From assembly GCF_009906855.1 (NCBI RefSeq), contig NZ_CP047650.1:5766001-5830000 (forward strand): a stretch of 64,000 nucleotides of DNA, read 5' to 3'. Below are positions 26,674 to 35,905 of the stretch, in pieces (position 1 is the stretch's first letter; each line of letters begins with the position of its first letter). The notes under the pieces were generated by a model. It was given only the letters and a program-made list of their open reading frames with translations, ran no database searches and was not told where the DNA came from. The translations under genes and the position numbers were made by a program. Source of the stretch: Xylophilus rhododendri. Its GTDB lineage: Bacteria; Pseudomonadota; Gammaproteobacteria; Burkholderiales; Burkholderiaceae_C.

Positions 26674-27624
26674 TCAGCCCTTTGCCTGTGCCAGCACGCC
26701 GGCGAGCGTGCGCTCGGCCAGGGTGATCTTGAATTCGTTCTCCGGCGTGGGGCGCGCGCCTTCGAGGAGCGCCGCCGTGGTGGCCCTTGCGCCCAGCGGC
26801 AGCAGGGCCTCGGCCTTTTCGACCCGCCAGGGCTTGTGCGCCACGCCGCCCAGGGCGACGCGGCCGCTGCCGTCCTTCTGCACGATGGCCGCCACCGACA
26901 CCAGCGCGAAGGCATAGGAGGCCCGGTCGCGCACCTTGCGGTAGATGTGGGTGCCGCCGACGGGTGCAGGCAGGGTCACGGCGGTGATGAGTTCGCTGCG
27001 CTCCAGCGACGTCTCGATATGCGGCGTGTCGCCGGGCAGGCGGTGGAAGTCCGCGATGGGAATGCGGCGCTGGCGGCCGTCGGCGCGCATGGTCTCCACG
27101 GTGGCGTCCAGCGCGCGCAGCGCCACCGCCATGTCGCTGGGATGGGTGGCGATGCAGGCCTGGCTGCCGCCCACCACCGCATGCTGGCGGGTGACGCCGC
27201 CGATGGCCGAGCAGCCGGCGCCGGGCTGGCGCTTGTTGCAGGGCATGTTGGTGTCGTAGAAGTAGGGGCAGCGGGTGCGCTGCAGCAGATTGCCGGCGGT
27301 GGTCGCCTTGTTGCGCAGCTGGCCCGATGCGCCGGCGAGCAGGGCGCGGGACAGCAGGCCGTAGTCGCGCCGAACGGAGGCGTGCGCCGCCAGGTCGGTG
27401 TTGCGCACGATGGCGCCTATACGCAGGCCGCCGTCGGCGCTGCTTTCGATCCTGTCCAGGCCCAGTCCGTTGACGTCGATCAGGTGGGCGGGCGCCTCGA
27501 TCTGCAGCTTCATCAGGTCCAGCAGATTGGTGCCCCCGGCGATGAACCGGGCCTGCGGGTTGCCGGCCGCGGCGATGGCGGCCGAGCGGACGGATACGGC
27601 GCGTTCGTAGGTGAAGGGTTTCAT
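26674..27624 (-). CDS. paoB: Aldehyde oxidoreductase, FAD subunit (PaoB-like)
   Basis: A 316-aa FAD subunit with the binding loop [19 protein letters not shown] (residues about 27-45) and [18 protein letters not shown] (100-117). Cys119, Cys129, Cys138 and Cys157 match the insert that carries an extra [4Fe-4S] cluster in PaoB and in 4-hydroxybenzoyl-CoA reductase-type subunits. It passes electrons from the iron-sulfur and molybdenum subunits to the acceptor. The start overlaps the paoA stop (ATGA). Confidence 0.9.
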   Translation of the reverse strand: MKPFTYERAVSVRSAAIAAAGNPQARFIAGGTNLLDLMKLQIEAPAHLIDVNGLGLDRIESSADGGLRIGAIVRNTDLAAHASVRRDYGLLSRALLAGASGQLRNKATTAGNLLQRTRCPYFYDTNMPCNKRQPGAGCSAIGGVTRQHAVVGGSQACIATHPSDMAVALRALDATVETMRADGRQRRIPIADFHRLPGDTPHIETSLERSELITAVTLPAPVGGTHIYRKVRDRASYAFALVSVAAIVQKDGSGRVALGGVAHKPWRVEKAEALLPLGARATTAALLEGARPTPENEFKITLAERTLAGVLAQAKG

Positions 27625-28277
27625 GCCGCGCCCCCCTTCGATCCGGCGACCTCGACGATCGCCTCCAGGATGTTGGAGTAGGCGCCACAGCGGCAGATGT
27701 TGCCGCTCATGCGTTCGCGGATTTCCTCGGCCGAGAGCAGCGGCCGCGCGGTGAGGTCGCCGCTGACATGGCTGGGAATGCCCGCCTCGATCTCCTTCAG
27801 CACACTCACCGCCGAACAGATCTGGCCCGGCGTGCAGTAGCCGCACTGATAACCGTCGTGCTTGACGAAGGCGGCCTGCATCGCATGCAGCTGCTGCGGA
27901 TGGCCCAGGCCTTCGATGGTGGTGACCTGGGCGCCTTCGTGCATCACCGCCAGCGTGAGGCAGGAGTTGATGCGGCGGCCGTCGACGATGACGGTGCAGG
28001 CGCCGCACTGGCCGTGGTCGCAGCCCTTCTTGGTGCCGGTCAGGTGCAGGTGCTCGCGCAGGGCGTCGAGCAGGGTGGTGCGGGTATCGAGCGTGAGGGT
28101 TTCGAGGCGGCCGTTGACGGTCAGGGTGACGGGCATGCCGGCCTGGCTTTCGGCGGGCGGGGACGCGGGTGCCGCCTTCGCCGGTTCGGCGGCCGTGGCG
28201 GCCACCGTCGAGGCGGAGGCCGCTCCCACGATGAACAGGTCCCGGCGGGTCAGTGCGGGGTCTAGCGGATTTTCCAT
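27621..28277 (-). CDS. paoA: Aldehyde oxidoreductase, [2Fe-2S] subunit with Tat signal (PaoA-like)
   Basis: A 218-aa protein. A twin-arginine signal ([20 protein letters not shown]) exports the folded complex to the periplasm. It is followed by a plant-type ferredoxin motif [20 protein letters not shown] and the C-terminal helical domain with [12 protein letters not shown] and the ICRCG motif, the ligands of the second [2Fe-2S] cluster. The ATG at 28277 has AAGGAAG upstream. It is the first gene of the paoABC operon, divergent from the H-NS-like gene across 214 bp. Confidence 0.92.
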   Translation of the reverse strand: MENPLDPALTRRDLFIVGAASASTVAATAAEPAKAAPASPPAESQAGMPVTLTVNGRLETLTLDTRTTLLDALREHLHLTGTKKGCDHGQCGACTVIVDGRRINSCLTLAVMHEGAQVTTIEGLGHPQQLHAMQAAFVKHDGYQCGYCTPGQICSAVSVLKEIEAGIPSHVSGDLTARPLLSAEEIRERMSGNICRCGAYSNILEAIVEVAGSKGGAA

Positions 28278-28491
28278 CGTGCGCTTCCTTCTTTGAGGGT
28301 GGTCCGTCGGTGGACGGTGGAGCCGAATCTCCAATGTAGGTTCCACCGGGAATCCGCGCTAGCCACCATTGCCTGGCTGCTCCATCATGTTTTCCTTGTC
28401 AATTCGAGGCCTTGGCTTATTCGCCGGTCCACGGCTTCATAATCTCGCCCGCGGCGCATTCCTGCGCAGAATTCGGATTTTCAAAGGCAAC

Positions 28492-28836
28492 ATGAAGGCG
28501 TTGAAGGATTTATTGGCGGAAAAAGCCGCCCTGGAGGCCGCGATCAGCGGCGCCCACCAAAAAGCATCCCAGGAGGCACTGGCCCAGGTGCACCAGCTCA
28601 TCGCGGAATTCGGTTTCACCGCCCAGCAGGTATTCCCCTGGAAGCCGCAGGTCAAGAAGGTCGCGGCCAAGTATCTCGACGAAAAATCCGGCGCCACCTG
28701 GACCGGCCGCGGCAAGCCGCCGGCCTGGATCGTGGGCAAGGACCGCGATGATTTTCTGATCGAGCGGCCCGAGCCGGCCGACCGCGCGCCTTTCCTCGCG
28801 GAAATGGCTGCCGCGGCGGCGAACCGGCACCGCTGA
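28492..28836 (+). CDS. H-NS-family nucleoid protein
   Basis: A 114-aa protein with an N-terminal coiled-coil region (LKDLLAEKAALEAAISGAHQ) and the C-terminal H-NS DNA-binding motif YLDEKSGATWTGRGKPPAWI (residues about 63-82). H-NS proteins bind AT-rich DNA and silence genes. The ATG at 28492 has AAAGG upstream; the frame is open further left but without homology. Its 214-bp upstream gap is clearly AT-richer than its surroundings and includes a CATAAT that could be a -10 box. It is followed 31 nt later by an acetyltransferase gene. Confidence 0.88.
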   Translation: MKALKDLLAEKAALEAAISGAHQKASQEALAQVHQLIAEFGFTAQQVFPWKPQVKKVAAKYLDEKSGATWTGRGKPPAWIVGKDRDDFLIERPEPADRAPFLAEMAAAAANRHR

Positions 28837-28867
28837 CCCGGTCGGCACTGAATCGCTGATCAAGACC

Positions 28868-29341
28868 ATGAAAATCGAGATCGACGACCTCAGCCGTCCC
28901 GCGATTCACGCGCTGCTTCAGGAGCATCTTCAGAACATGCATGAACTCTCGCCCGCCGAGAGTGTTCATGCCCTGGACCTGGAGAAACTCCGCCAGCCCG
29001 GGATCAGCTTCTGGAGCGCCTGGCAGGACGATCGACTGATGGGCTGCGGCGCCCTGAAGGAACTCGACGGCCGGCACGGCGAGATCAAGTCCATGCGCAC
29101 GCCTCAGGCACTGCGGGGCCGGGGCGCCGGCAAGGCCATCCTCGCGCACATCGTCGAAGTGGCCCGGGCCAGGGGCTACGACCGCCTGAGCCTGGAAACC
29201 GGCACGGCCGACGCCTTCCTGCCGGCGCACCGGCTCTACGAACGGTCCGGTTTCGTGCGCTGCGGGCCCTTCGGCGATTACGCCGAGGACCCCCACAGCG
29301 TCTTCATGACGCTGCACCTGTCGAATCCGGCCGCGGTCTAG
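28868..29341 (+). CDS. GNAT-family N-acetyltransferase
   Basis: A 157-aa protein with the GNAT core: GCGALKELDGRHGEIKSMRT then LRGRGAGKAILAHIVEVARA (acetyl-CoA pyrophosphate loop, residues about 79-98) and the C-terminal LYERSGFVRCGPFGDYAEDP motif typical of the YsnE/PhnO-like group. Substrate unknown. It follows the H-NS-like gene by 31 nt, possibly in one transcript. It overlaps the convergent MBL gene by 4 nt. Confidence 0.88.
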   Translation: MKIEIDDLSRPAIHALLQEHLQNMHELSPAESVHALDLEKLRQPGISFWSAWQDDRLMGCGALKELDGRHGEIKSMRTPQALRGRGAGKAILAHIVEVARARGYDRLSLETGTADAFLPAHRLYERSGFVRCGPFGDYAEDPHSVFMTLHLSNPAAV

Positions 29342-30210
29342 AACAGGTCGATCGGTATGCGCAGGTAGGTGCTGCCGTTGGTGTCGGGCGGCGGCAGGTG
29401 GCCGCCGCGCATGTTGACCTGCACCGCCGGCAGCATCAGTGCCGGCAGCGCCAGGCCCGCATCGCGCTGCCTGCGCAGCGCCACGAAATCGGCTTCGGCC
29501 ACGCCATCGCGCACATGGATGTTGGCGGCGCGCTGCTCGGCCACCGTGCAATGGCAGCGCGGGGCGCGGCCGGGCGGCGGATAGTCGTGGCACACGTACA
29601 GCTCGGTCCCGGCCGGCAGGGCCAGCAGCTGCCGGATGGAGGCGAAGAGCGCACCGGCATCGCCGCCGGGAAAATCGCAGCGGGCGGTGCCCACATCGGG
29701 CATGAACAGGGTGTCGCCGACGAACACCGCGTCGGCGCCGCCGTCCCAGGCGTGGATGCGATAGGCCATGTCGGCTGGTGTGTGTCCGGGCACATGCAGC
29801 GCCGTGGCCTGCAGGCGGCCGATGGCCAGGCGTTCGCCCGGCTGGAAGAGGTGGTCGAACTGCGAGCCGTCCACCGGCATGTCGATCGCGTTGAAGACGC
29901 CCCGAAACCTTTGCTGCACCTCGGTGATGCCCGCGCCTATGCCGAGCCGGCCGCCCAGCCGCTGCTGCAGCCAGGGCGCGGCAGAGAGGTGGTCGGCATG
30001 GGCATGGGTCTCCAGCAGCCAGACAACTTGCAGCGAGTGCTGCCGCACATGGTCCACGATGGCCTGCGCGGGAGCGGCGTCGGTGCGGCCGGAGCGCAGG
30101 TCGAAGCCCAGCACCGGATCGACGATGGCGCAGCTGCCGGCGCCGTCGTCGATCACGTGCGAACAGGTGGAGGTGGCGGCATCGAAGAAGGTCTGGACAT
30201 GCAGGTGCAC
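29338..30210 (-). CDS. MBL-fold metallohydrolase, persulfide-dioxygenase/glyoxalase II-like
   Basis: A 290-aa metallo-beta-lactamase-fold protein. The metal motif THAHADH is at residues 68-74, with further ligands in HVPGHTPADMAY, FVGDTLFMPDVGTARCDFPG and VCHDYPP. The VFVGDTLFMPDVGTARCDFP segment and the overall size match the Blh/ETHE1-like group, which oxidises glutathione persulfide. The start is a GTG at 30210 with GGGAG 6 nt before it. The gene overlaps the convergent GNAT gene. A GST is encoded nearby on the other strand, which fits a glutathione-linked role, but that is inference. Confidence 0.82.
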   Translation of the reverse strand: MHLHVQTFFDAATSTCSHVIDDGAGSCAIVDPVLGFDLRSGRTDAAPAQAIVDHVRQHSLQVVWLLETHAHADHLSAAPWLQQRLGGRLGIGAGITEVQQRFRGVFNAIDMPVDGSQFDHLFQPGERLAIGRLQATALHVPGHTPADMAYRIHAWDGGADAVFVGDTLFMPDVGTARCDFPGGDAGALFASIRQLLALPAGTELYVCHDYPPPGRAPRCHCTVAEQRAANIHVRDGVAEADFVALRRQRDAGLALPALMLPAVQVNMRGGHLPPPDTNGSTYLRIPIDLF

Positions 30211-30302
30211 GATGAACTCCCGGGCTCTGCCTGAATTTTAAAGAATGACCCTATGCTGGCGGGCTCGTTTCCTGACGCGGGGCGGCACGCCTCTTTTCAC
30301 CC

Positions 30303-30944
30303 ATGCTGACACTCCACCACCTGGGCAAGTCCCAATCCGAACGCATCGTCTGGCTGCTGGAGGAACTGGCGCTGCCCTATGAACTGGTGCACCACACGCG
30401 GGATGCGGTGACGCAGCTGTCGCCGCCCGCCCTGCAGGCCCTGCATCCGCTGGGCGCGGCGCCGGTGATCGTCGATGGCGCCATCCTGCTCGCCGAGTCC
30501 GGGGCCATCGTGCAGTACATCCTGGGCCGTTATGGACAGGGCCGCCTGGCGCCGGCACCGGAGCATCCGGGCTTCGCCGACTACCTCTACTGGTTCCACT
30601 TCGCCAACGGCAATCTGCAGGCCCTCATGGGCCGCAACATGGTGCTGGGCCGGTTGGACCTGCCAGCCGACAACGCCGTGCTCGCCTCGACCCGCGGCCG
30701 GCTGGACCGGGCCCTGCGCCTGATGGACCAGCGCCTGGGCGAGCTGCCTTTCCTCGCCGGGCAGGCGCTGACGGCCGCGGACATCATGACGGTGTTCTCG
30801 CTCACCACCATGCGCTATTTCTGCCCGCTGGACCTGAGTCCCTATCCGCAAGTGCTGACCTACCTGCAGCGGATCGGCCGGCTGGACAGCTACCGCCGCG
30901 CGATGGCCAAGGGCGATCCGGGGATGCCCTTGCTGCTCGATTGA
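30303..30944 (+). CDS. Glutathione S-transferase
   Basis: A 213-aa protein with an N-terminal thioredoxin-like domain (LTLHHLGKSQSERIVWLLEE, cis-Pro region APVIVDGAILLAESGAIVQY) and an all-helical C-terminal domain (LPFLAGQALTAADIMTVFSL). The Ser/Gln pattern in the first helix fits the bacterial beta/YfcG-related GST groups. It conjugates glutathione or reduces peroxides; substrate unknown. It is monocistronic, convergent with the dienelactone hydrolase-like gene. Confidence 0.9.
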   Translation: MLTLHHLGKSQSERIVWLLEELALPYELVHHTRDAVTQLSPPALQALHPLGAAPVIVDGAILLAESGAIVQYILGRYGQGRLAPAPEHPGFADYLYWFHFANGNLQALMGRNMVLGRLDLPADNAVLASTRGRLDRALRLMDQRLGELPFLAGQALTAADIMTVFSLTTMRYFCPLDLSPYPQVLTYLQRIGRLDSYRRAMAKGDPGMPLLLD

Positions 30945-30966
30945 GCCGGTACCCGGCCCCGGGCCG

Positions 30967-31809
30967 TCAGGCCAGCGCCTTGCCGAAGGTGTCCAGCAGG
31001 CGCGACCAGGCGCGTTCGGACTGGGCGGCGTCGTAGACCTGGGTGTCGGGCGGGCACCAGCCATGGGCGGCCGGGTACACCTCCACCTCGGACTGCAGCT
31101 TGGCGCCGTCGAAGGCGGCGCGCAGGGCGAGCTTGGCTTCCGGGTCCTTCTTGTCGTCGTTCTCGGCGACTGCGATCAGGTAGCGGGCCTGGGTCTGGGC
31201 GACCAGGCGGTGCGGGCTGTCGGGTGCCGGGGTGACCATGGCGGCGCCGTGGAAGGTGGCGACGGCGCCCACGCGGCCGGGCGCGACCGTGGCGGTACGA
31301 ACCGCGATCGGGCCGCCCATGCAGTAGCCGGTGGTGCCGAGCTTGCGTTTCTTGTCCACTTCGGGCTGGGCATCGAGCCAGGCCACGAAGGACTTGCCGT
31401 CGCTCAGGTGCATGGCCGGCGTCAGCGCCTGCATCAGCGGCATCACTTCGGCGATGGGTGTCTTGCCGCCCTGCGCCGCCGTGGGCGCCTTCATCTGCCG
31501 GTAGAAGGGGTTCACCACCAGCACGCTGTAGCCCGATTCGGCCAGGCGGCGGGCCATCTGCCGGAAGGCCGGGCGAAGGCCGAACACGTCGGGCCAGATC
31601 AGCACGCCGGGCGCGGGGCCGGATGTGGGCGCGACGAAATAGGCGTCGCAGCTGCCGTCGGCGGTGGCGATGCTCACATCGCGCTCGGCCACCGCCACGG
31701 CGTTGGCCACCGCGGGCAGCGCAGCCAGCATGCCGGCGGACGCGGCCCACACGGCGAAGTCGCGGCGCTTGTACTTCTTCAGCTCTTCCTGGTCATGCAG
31801 ATCGCACAT
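30967..31809 (-). CDS. Dienelactone hydrolase-family protein with Tat-like export signal
   Basis: A 280-aa alpha/beta hydrolase. The nucleophile motif GYCMGG places Cys163 as the active thiol, with Asp218 or Asp219 (VAENDD) and His249 (YPAAHGW) completing a Cys-Asp-His triad typical of DLH. Residues 14-38 (KRRDFAVWAASAGMLAALPA) look like a Tat signal, so this copy probably works outside the cytoplasm, unlike classical catechol-pathway DLH. AGGAA lies before the ATG. A strong terminator separates it from the upstream cytochrome operon. Confidence 0.85.
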   Translation of the reverse strand: MCDLHDQEELKKYKRRDFAVWAASAGMLAALPAVANAVAVAERDVSIATADGSCDAYFVAPTSGPAPGVLIWPDVFGLRPAFRQMARRLAESGYSVLVVNPFYRQMKAPTAAQGGKTPIAEVMPLMQALTPAMHLSDGKSFVAWLDAQPEVDKKRKLGTTGYCMGGPIAVRTATVAPGRVGAVATFHGAAMVTPAPDSPHRLVAQTQARYLIAVAENDDKKDPEAKLALRAAFDGAKLQSEVEVYPAAHGWCPPDTQVYDAAQSERAWSRLLDTFGKALA

Positions 31810-31903
31810 GTTGGGTTCCTGGTTGGATCACATCGAACTAAAAGGGGGACGTGCGCTTGTGCCACAAGTCGCAGGGGCGATCAAGCAGGCATGCAAGGCG
31901 CCC

Positions 31904-31940
31904 AAAAAAAAGCCGGCCGGATGCGTATCCGGCCGGCTTT
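31904..31940 (-). terminator. Rho-independent terminator of the GMC/cytochrome operon
   Basis: A perfect 14-bp stem (AAAGCCGGCCGGAT at 31909-31922; ATCCGGCCGGCTTT at 31927-31940) with a 4-nt loop. Read on the minus strand it is followed by a run of eight T (31911-31904), a textbook intrinsic terminator 18 nt after the cytochrome c stop. On the plus strand the T-run is only three long. Confidence 0.9.
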
Positions 31941-31957
31941 CCCGTGGGCGAAGGCTT

Positions 31958-33322
31958 TCAGCGAACCGGAGCCGCCGCGGCTTTGATTTCCTTGCGCATG
32001 TCGCGCACCTGCTCGGCGCTGACCGCCGGGCCCTGGTTGCCCCAGGTCTTGCGCACGAAGCTGGCCACCTGGGCCACTTCGGTATCCGTCAGGCGGTCGG
32101 CGAAGCCGGGCATGGCGAAATGCGTGGGCGCCGTCTGCGTGCTCGGCATCTCCGCACCCTGGAGGATGATGTGCACCACCGAGCTGGGGTCCTGGGTGCT
32201 CAGCGTGGGGTTCTGCGCCAGCGCGGGGAACACGCCCTCGTAGCCCTTGCCGGAGGTGCGGTGGCAGGCCGCGCAGTTGTCCACGAAGAGCAGGGCGCCC
32301 ACGTCCTTGGTCGTGCCTTCGAACATGGCCTTGGCATCGGTGTCCACATAGGCCTGGGCCGCGGCATCGGGCTTGAGCGGCGGCAGAGTCTTCAGATAGG
32401 CGGCCATGGCCTGCAGGTCGCGGTCGCTCATGTACTGCGTGCTGTGCTGCACCACGTCGGACATGGAACCCACCGCGGCGCCATGGGCGTTGCGGCCGGT
32501 CTTGAGCAGCTCGACGATGTCCTGCTCGCTCCAGGCGCCCAGGCCGTCGGCCTTGTCGCCGCGCAGGTTGCGCGCCAGCCAGCCTTCCAGCACCGCGCCG
32601 GAGAGGAAGGCCGGGCCGTCCGCATCGGTGCCGGCCTTCTCCTGCAGGGCGACGCCACGCGGGGTGTGGCAGGTGCTGCAATGGCCGAGGCCGGTGACCA
32701 GGTACCGGCCCACGGCGATCTTGTCGCCCTGGTCCACCGGCGTGTTGTCCGCCACCGGGGTGGGGGCGAACATGCGGCGCCAGAAGGACAGCGGCCAGCG
32801 CATGGACAGCGGCCAGCTGATGTCCGTGCCGCGGTTGGCCTGCGCCACCGGCGCGACGCCCTGCATGAAGTACGCATAGAGCGCCTTCACATCGTCGGGC
32901 TTGACGTAGGCATACGAGGTGTAGGGCATGGCCGGGTACAGCGTGTGGCCTTCCTTGGCGATGCCGTGGCGCACGGCATTGTCGAAGTCTTGCAGCGTGT
33001 AGCTGCCGATGCCGCTCTGCTTGTCCGGCGTGATGTTGGTGCTGTAGATGGTGCCGATGGGCGAGGCCATCGGCAGGCCGCCGGCGAAGGGCTTGCCGCC
33101 CGCGGCCGTGTGGCAGGCGATGCAGTCGCCGGCGCGGGCCAGGTACTGCCCGCGCAGCACCAGCGGGTCCTTGGAATCGACGCCGGGGGCTTCGGCCACC
33201 GGCACCGGCGGGTCGCCGATGGTCAGGTCCCTGGCGGGCGCCTGGGTGGCGGTCGAGATGCCCCAGGCGCCGGCCAGTGCCAGGGCCAGCAGGGAAGCGG
33301 AGATGGTCAGGAACTTGCGCAT
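31958..33322 (-). CDS. Triheme cytochrome c subunit of a membrane dehydrogenase
   Basis: A 454-aa protein with a Sec signal (MRKFLTISASLLALALAGAW) and three CxxCH heme sites: Cys67-His71 (CIACH), Cys215-His219 (CSTCH) and Cys350-His354 (CAACH). This is the cytochrome subunit layout of gluconate, fructose and alcohol dehydrogenases, which pass electrons from the flavin subunit to ubiquinone. I chose the ATG at 33322 because an AGGAGG lies 8 nt upstream; a GTG two codons earlier is too close to it. It is the last gene of the three-subunit operon. Confidence 0.9.
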   Translation of the reverse strand: MRKFLTISASLLALALAGAWGISTATQAPARDLTIGDPPVPVAEAPGVDSKDPLVLRGQYLARAGDCIACHTAAGGKPFAGGLPMASPIGTIYSTNITPDKQSGIGSYTLQDFDNAVRHGIAKEGHTLYPAMPYTSYAYVKPDDVKALYAYFMQGVAPVAQANRGTDISWPLSMRWPLSFWRRMFAPTPVADNTPVDQGDKIAVGRYLVTGLGHCSTCHTPRGVALQEKAGTDADGPAFLSGAVLEGWLARNLRGDKADGLGAWSEQDIVELLKTGRNAHGAAVGSMSDVVQHSTQYMSDRDLQAMAAYLKTLPPLKPDAAAQAYVDTDAKAMFEGTTKDVGALLFVDNCAACHRTSGKGYEGVFPALAQNPTLSTQDPSSVVHIILQGAEMPSTQTAPTHFAMPGFADRLTDTEVAQVASFVRKTWGNQGPAVSAEQVRDMRKEIKAAAAPVR

Positions 33323-33335
33323 GTCCACTGCCTCC

Positions 33336-35114
33336 TCAAGCCTGCACCAGGGGCTTGCCCGGGTTCTTCAGGTACTGGGTCTTGATGGCGTTGAGCGACC
33401 AGTAGGCCAGCGCGCCGACCAGGCCGGTCGGGTTGTAACCCATGTTCTGCGGGAACACGCTGGCACCCTGGACGAACACATTGGGCACGTCCCAGCACTG
33501 CAGGTAGCGGTTGACGACGCTGGTCTTGGGGTTCTCGCCCATGATGGTGCCGCCGGTGGTGTGGGTGCTCTGGTAGGGGCGCGTGTCGTAGTGCGAGCCC
33601 TTCTTGCGGATGCCCACCCAGTATTTGTCCGGCTTCATTTCCTTGGCGATGCGTTCGACCTGCTCGCTGACGTACTTGATCATGTTGAACTCGTTGTCGT
33701 GCCAGTCGAAGGTCATGCGCAGCAGGGGCTGGCCGAAGGAGTCCTTGTAGGTGGGATCCAGGTCGAGGTAGGTGTCCTGGTAGGGCATCACCGAGCCGGA
33801 CATGCCGATGTTCAGGATGCGCTGGTAGCCCTCCTGCACGCCGGCCTTCCAGCCGCTGCCCCAGGTGGGGGTGCCGGGCTTGGCGGCGGCCTGGCCGATC
33901 GGGCGCCCGCCGGTGCGCGCGTGGCGGATCACCGCGCCGCCGATGAAGCCCAGCGGGCCGTGGTCGAACTGGTCGGCGTTGTAGTCGTCCATCGAGACGC
34001 CGGCCGCGCCCGCGCCGATGAAGGGGTTGAGGTAGGTGCCCTTGGGCATCAGCACGCTCACGCCGCCGTTCATCTGGTAGGCGTAGTTCTTGCCGACCAC
34101 GCCTTCGCCGGTCTTCGGGTCGTAGGGCTTGCCGATGCCCGACAGCAGCATCAGGCGCACGTTGTGCATCTGGAAGGCGCACAGGATGACCATGTCGGCC
34201 GGCTGCTCGCACTCGCGGCCTTGCGAGTCGATGTACAGCACGCCGGTGGCCATCTTGTTGTCCTTGTCCATCAGGACCTTGAGCACATGCGAGCGGGTGC
34301 GCAGCTCGAAGTTGGGCTTCTTCATGAGCACCGGCAGGATCGTCGTCTGCGGCGAAGCCTTCGAGTACATGTAGCAGCCGTAGTTTTCGCAGAAGCCGCA
34401 GAAGTTGCAGGGCCCCAGGCGCACGCCGTAGCTGTTGGTGAAGGGCTCCGAGGCGTTGGCGGCCGGCAGCGGGTAGGGGTTGAAGCCGGCGGCCTTGGCG
34501 GCGGTCTCCACCAGGCTCGCGCCGTAGTGGTTCTTCAGCGCGGGCGTGGGAAAGGGCTTCGTGCGATTGCCTTCCAGGGGGTTGCCGCCCGGCTGCTTGA
34601 CACCGTTGAGCACGCCCGCGGTGCCGGACACGCCGGCCACGTATTCGAACTGCGAGTAGTAGGGCTCCAGCTCGTCGTAGGTGACGCCGTGGTCCTGCGG
34701 CGTCATGCCTTCTGGAATGAACTTCTTGCCGTAACGCTCGACGGTGCGGCTGTACACGCGCAGCTCTTCGGGCAGGTTGCGGTAGGTCATGCCGTTCCAG
34801 TGGAAGCCGGCGCCGCCGACGCCGTTGCCCAGCAGGAAGGAGCCGTGCTGGCGGTAGGGCAGCGCGGTGTCATCGGGCTTGTGGCGGATGGTCACGGTCT
34901 CGGACGACAGGTCCTGGAACAGCTTGCCGCGGATCGAGTAGGCCAGCTCGTCGATCACCTTGGGGTACTGGGCGTCGGTCGGCGTGTCCTGCATGGGACC
35001 GCGCTCCAGCGCCAGCACCTGCAGGCCTTCGGCGGTGAGTTCCTGCGCCATGATCGCGCCGGTCCAGCCGAAGCCGACCAGCACCACGTCCACTTTGTCT
35101 TTCTTGATCGCCAT
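33336..35114 (-). CDS. GMC-family flavoprotein dehydrogenase, large subunit
   Basis: A 592-aa FAD enzyme with the nucleotide loop VVLVGFGWTGAIMAQELTAE near the start and the GMC-type GNGVGGAGFHWNGMT region. A Cys-rich segment GPCNFCGFCENYGCYMYSKA fits an iron-sulfur cluster known in fructose/gluconate-type dehydrogenases, and the C-terminal THTTGGTIMGENPKTSVVNR carries the catalytic His/Asn region. It oxidises a polyol, sugar acid or alcohol in the periplasm, exported with the Tat-tagged small subunit. It lies 3 nt after the small-subunit gene and 13 nt before the cytochrome gene. Confidence 0.9.
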   Translation of the reverse strand: MAIKKDKVDVVLVGFGWTGAIMAQELTAEGLQVLALERGPMQDTPTDAQYPKVIDELAYSIRGKLFQDLSSETVTIRHKPDDTALPYRQHGSFLLGNGVGGAGFHWNGMTYRNLPEELRVYSRTVERYGKKFIPEGMTPQDHGVTYDELEPYYSQFEYVAGVSGTAGVLNGVKQPGGNPLEGNRTKPFPTPALKNHYGASLVETAAKAAGFNPYPLPAANASEPFTNSYGVRLGPCNFCGFCENYGCYMYSKASPQTTILPVLMKKPNFELRTRSHVLKVLMDKDNKMATGVLYIDSQGRECEQPADMVILCAFQMHNVRLMLLSGIGKPYDPKTGEGVVGKNYAYQMNGGVSVLMPKGTYLNPFIGAGAAGVSMDDYNADQFDHGPLGFIGGAVIRHARTGGRPIGQAAAKPGTPTWGSGWKAGVQEGYQRILNIGMSGSVMPYQDTYLDLDPTYKDSFGQPLLRMTFDWHDNEFNMIKYVSEQVERIAKEMKPDKYWVGIRKKGSHYDTRPYQSTHTTGGTIMGENPKTSVVNRYLQCWDVPNVFVQGASVFPQNMGYNPTGLVGALAYWSLNAIKTQYLKNPGKPLVQA

Positions 35115-35117
35115 GTC

Positions 35118-35863
35118 TTAAGCCCTCGCCCCGTTGATGGAAACAGGCCCGAAGGGATAGGGCTTGTTCGGCTGGTCGATCCAGTCCATGAAGTCGGCGC
35201 GGGCGCCCGGAAAACCGATCAGCTTCCAGCCGACCATGCCCTTGTTGCCGCCGTAGATCGGGTCGGCGAAGAAGCCCTGGCGGGTGCCGGTCAGCAGATA
35301 GGTGAAGAACAGCTTGGTCGGCACGTTGGGCAGGTCGATCTTCTTGTCGTCCATCAGGTGCAGCACCTCTTCCTGCTGCGCCTTGTCCAGGGTGGCGAAG
35401 GTCTTGCCGCCGCGGTTCTGCCGGCACCAGGCGTCGCAGTCGGCGATGCCGTGGCGGAAGATGTCGCGCGGCGTCATGTTGTTCTGGTAGCCCATTTCCG
35501 GGACGGCATCCGGCTGGAACGGGCCCTGCATGTACCAGAGGCGGCCGTAGCCCCAGGGGGTTTCGAGCTGGCGGTCGATGAATTCCGGCACACCGGCTTC
35601 CAGCGCACCCGGGCCGAGGTCGTCGGCGGGGATGAGGTGGTCCACCACGGCATTGACGAAGGCCCACTCGCCGTCGTTGAGGTAGCTGGGGAATACTTGC
35701 CCGAACCCGCTTCGTGCGAAGCGGCCGATGCCGCGGCCGCCGGGGCCTTGGTGTCGCTGCAGGCGACCTGCGAGACCGCCGTGCCGGCGGCGATGCCGGT
35801 CGCGGGGACGACGGCGATGACACGGCGCAGGAATCCACGCCGCTGGTCGAGAGAGTCATTCAT
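35118..35863 (-). pseudogene. Gluconate 2-dehydrogenase subunit 3-like small subunit, frameshifted
   Basis: The ATG at 35863, with AAGGAG upstream, begins a Tat-like signal (NDSLDQRRGFLRRVIAVVPA, then a VACSD possible lipobox). That frame runs to about SHEAGSGK and then loses homology. The expected continuation, FPSYLNDGEWAFVNAVVDHL through YGRLWYMQGPFQPDAVPEMG to the end at 35118, lies in another frame. One missing base near 35700 would join them as ...GSG-QVFPSYLND. The small subunit carries the export signal for the large one, so a real frameshift would disable the complex. The other two subunits look intact, which makes a sequence error quite possible. Confidence 0.82.
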
Positions 35864-35870
35864 GGGGGCA

Positions 35871-35898
35871 CTCCTTGTTGTGTCGGATCGACAAGGAG
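35871..35898 (-). promoter_or_regulatory. Hairpin that can mask the ribosome site of the dehydrogenase operon
   Basis: A perfect 8-bp inverted repeat (CTCCTTGT at 35871-35878, ACAAGGAG at 35891-35898, 12-nt loop). On the minus strand the second arm contains the AAGGAG ribosome site of the small-subunit gene, which would be paired in the hairpin. On the plus strand the arm forms AAGGAGGTGA before the ATG at 35906. The rest of the 331-bp gap (35864-36194) holds a smaller GGCCTGC/GCAGGCC hairpin at 35980-35997 and no known riboswitch that I can recognise. Confidence 0.45.
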
Positions 35899-35905
35899 GT
35901 GACCC

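Noticed and set aside
24487..27681. A 1064-codon open frame on the plus strand across paoBC
   Set aside because: It is exactly antisense to paoC and paoB, has biased His/Arg/Gly-rich content and no recognisable domain. High-GC third positions often leave such shadow frames open.
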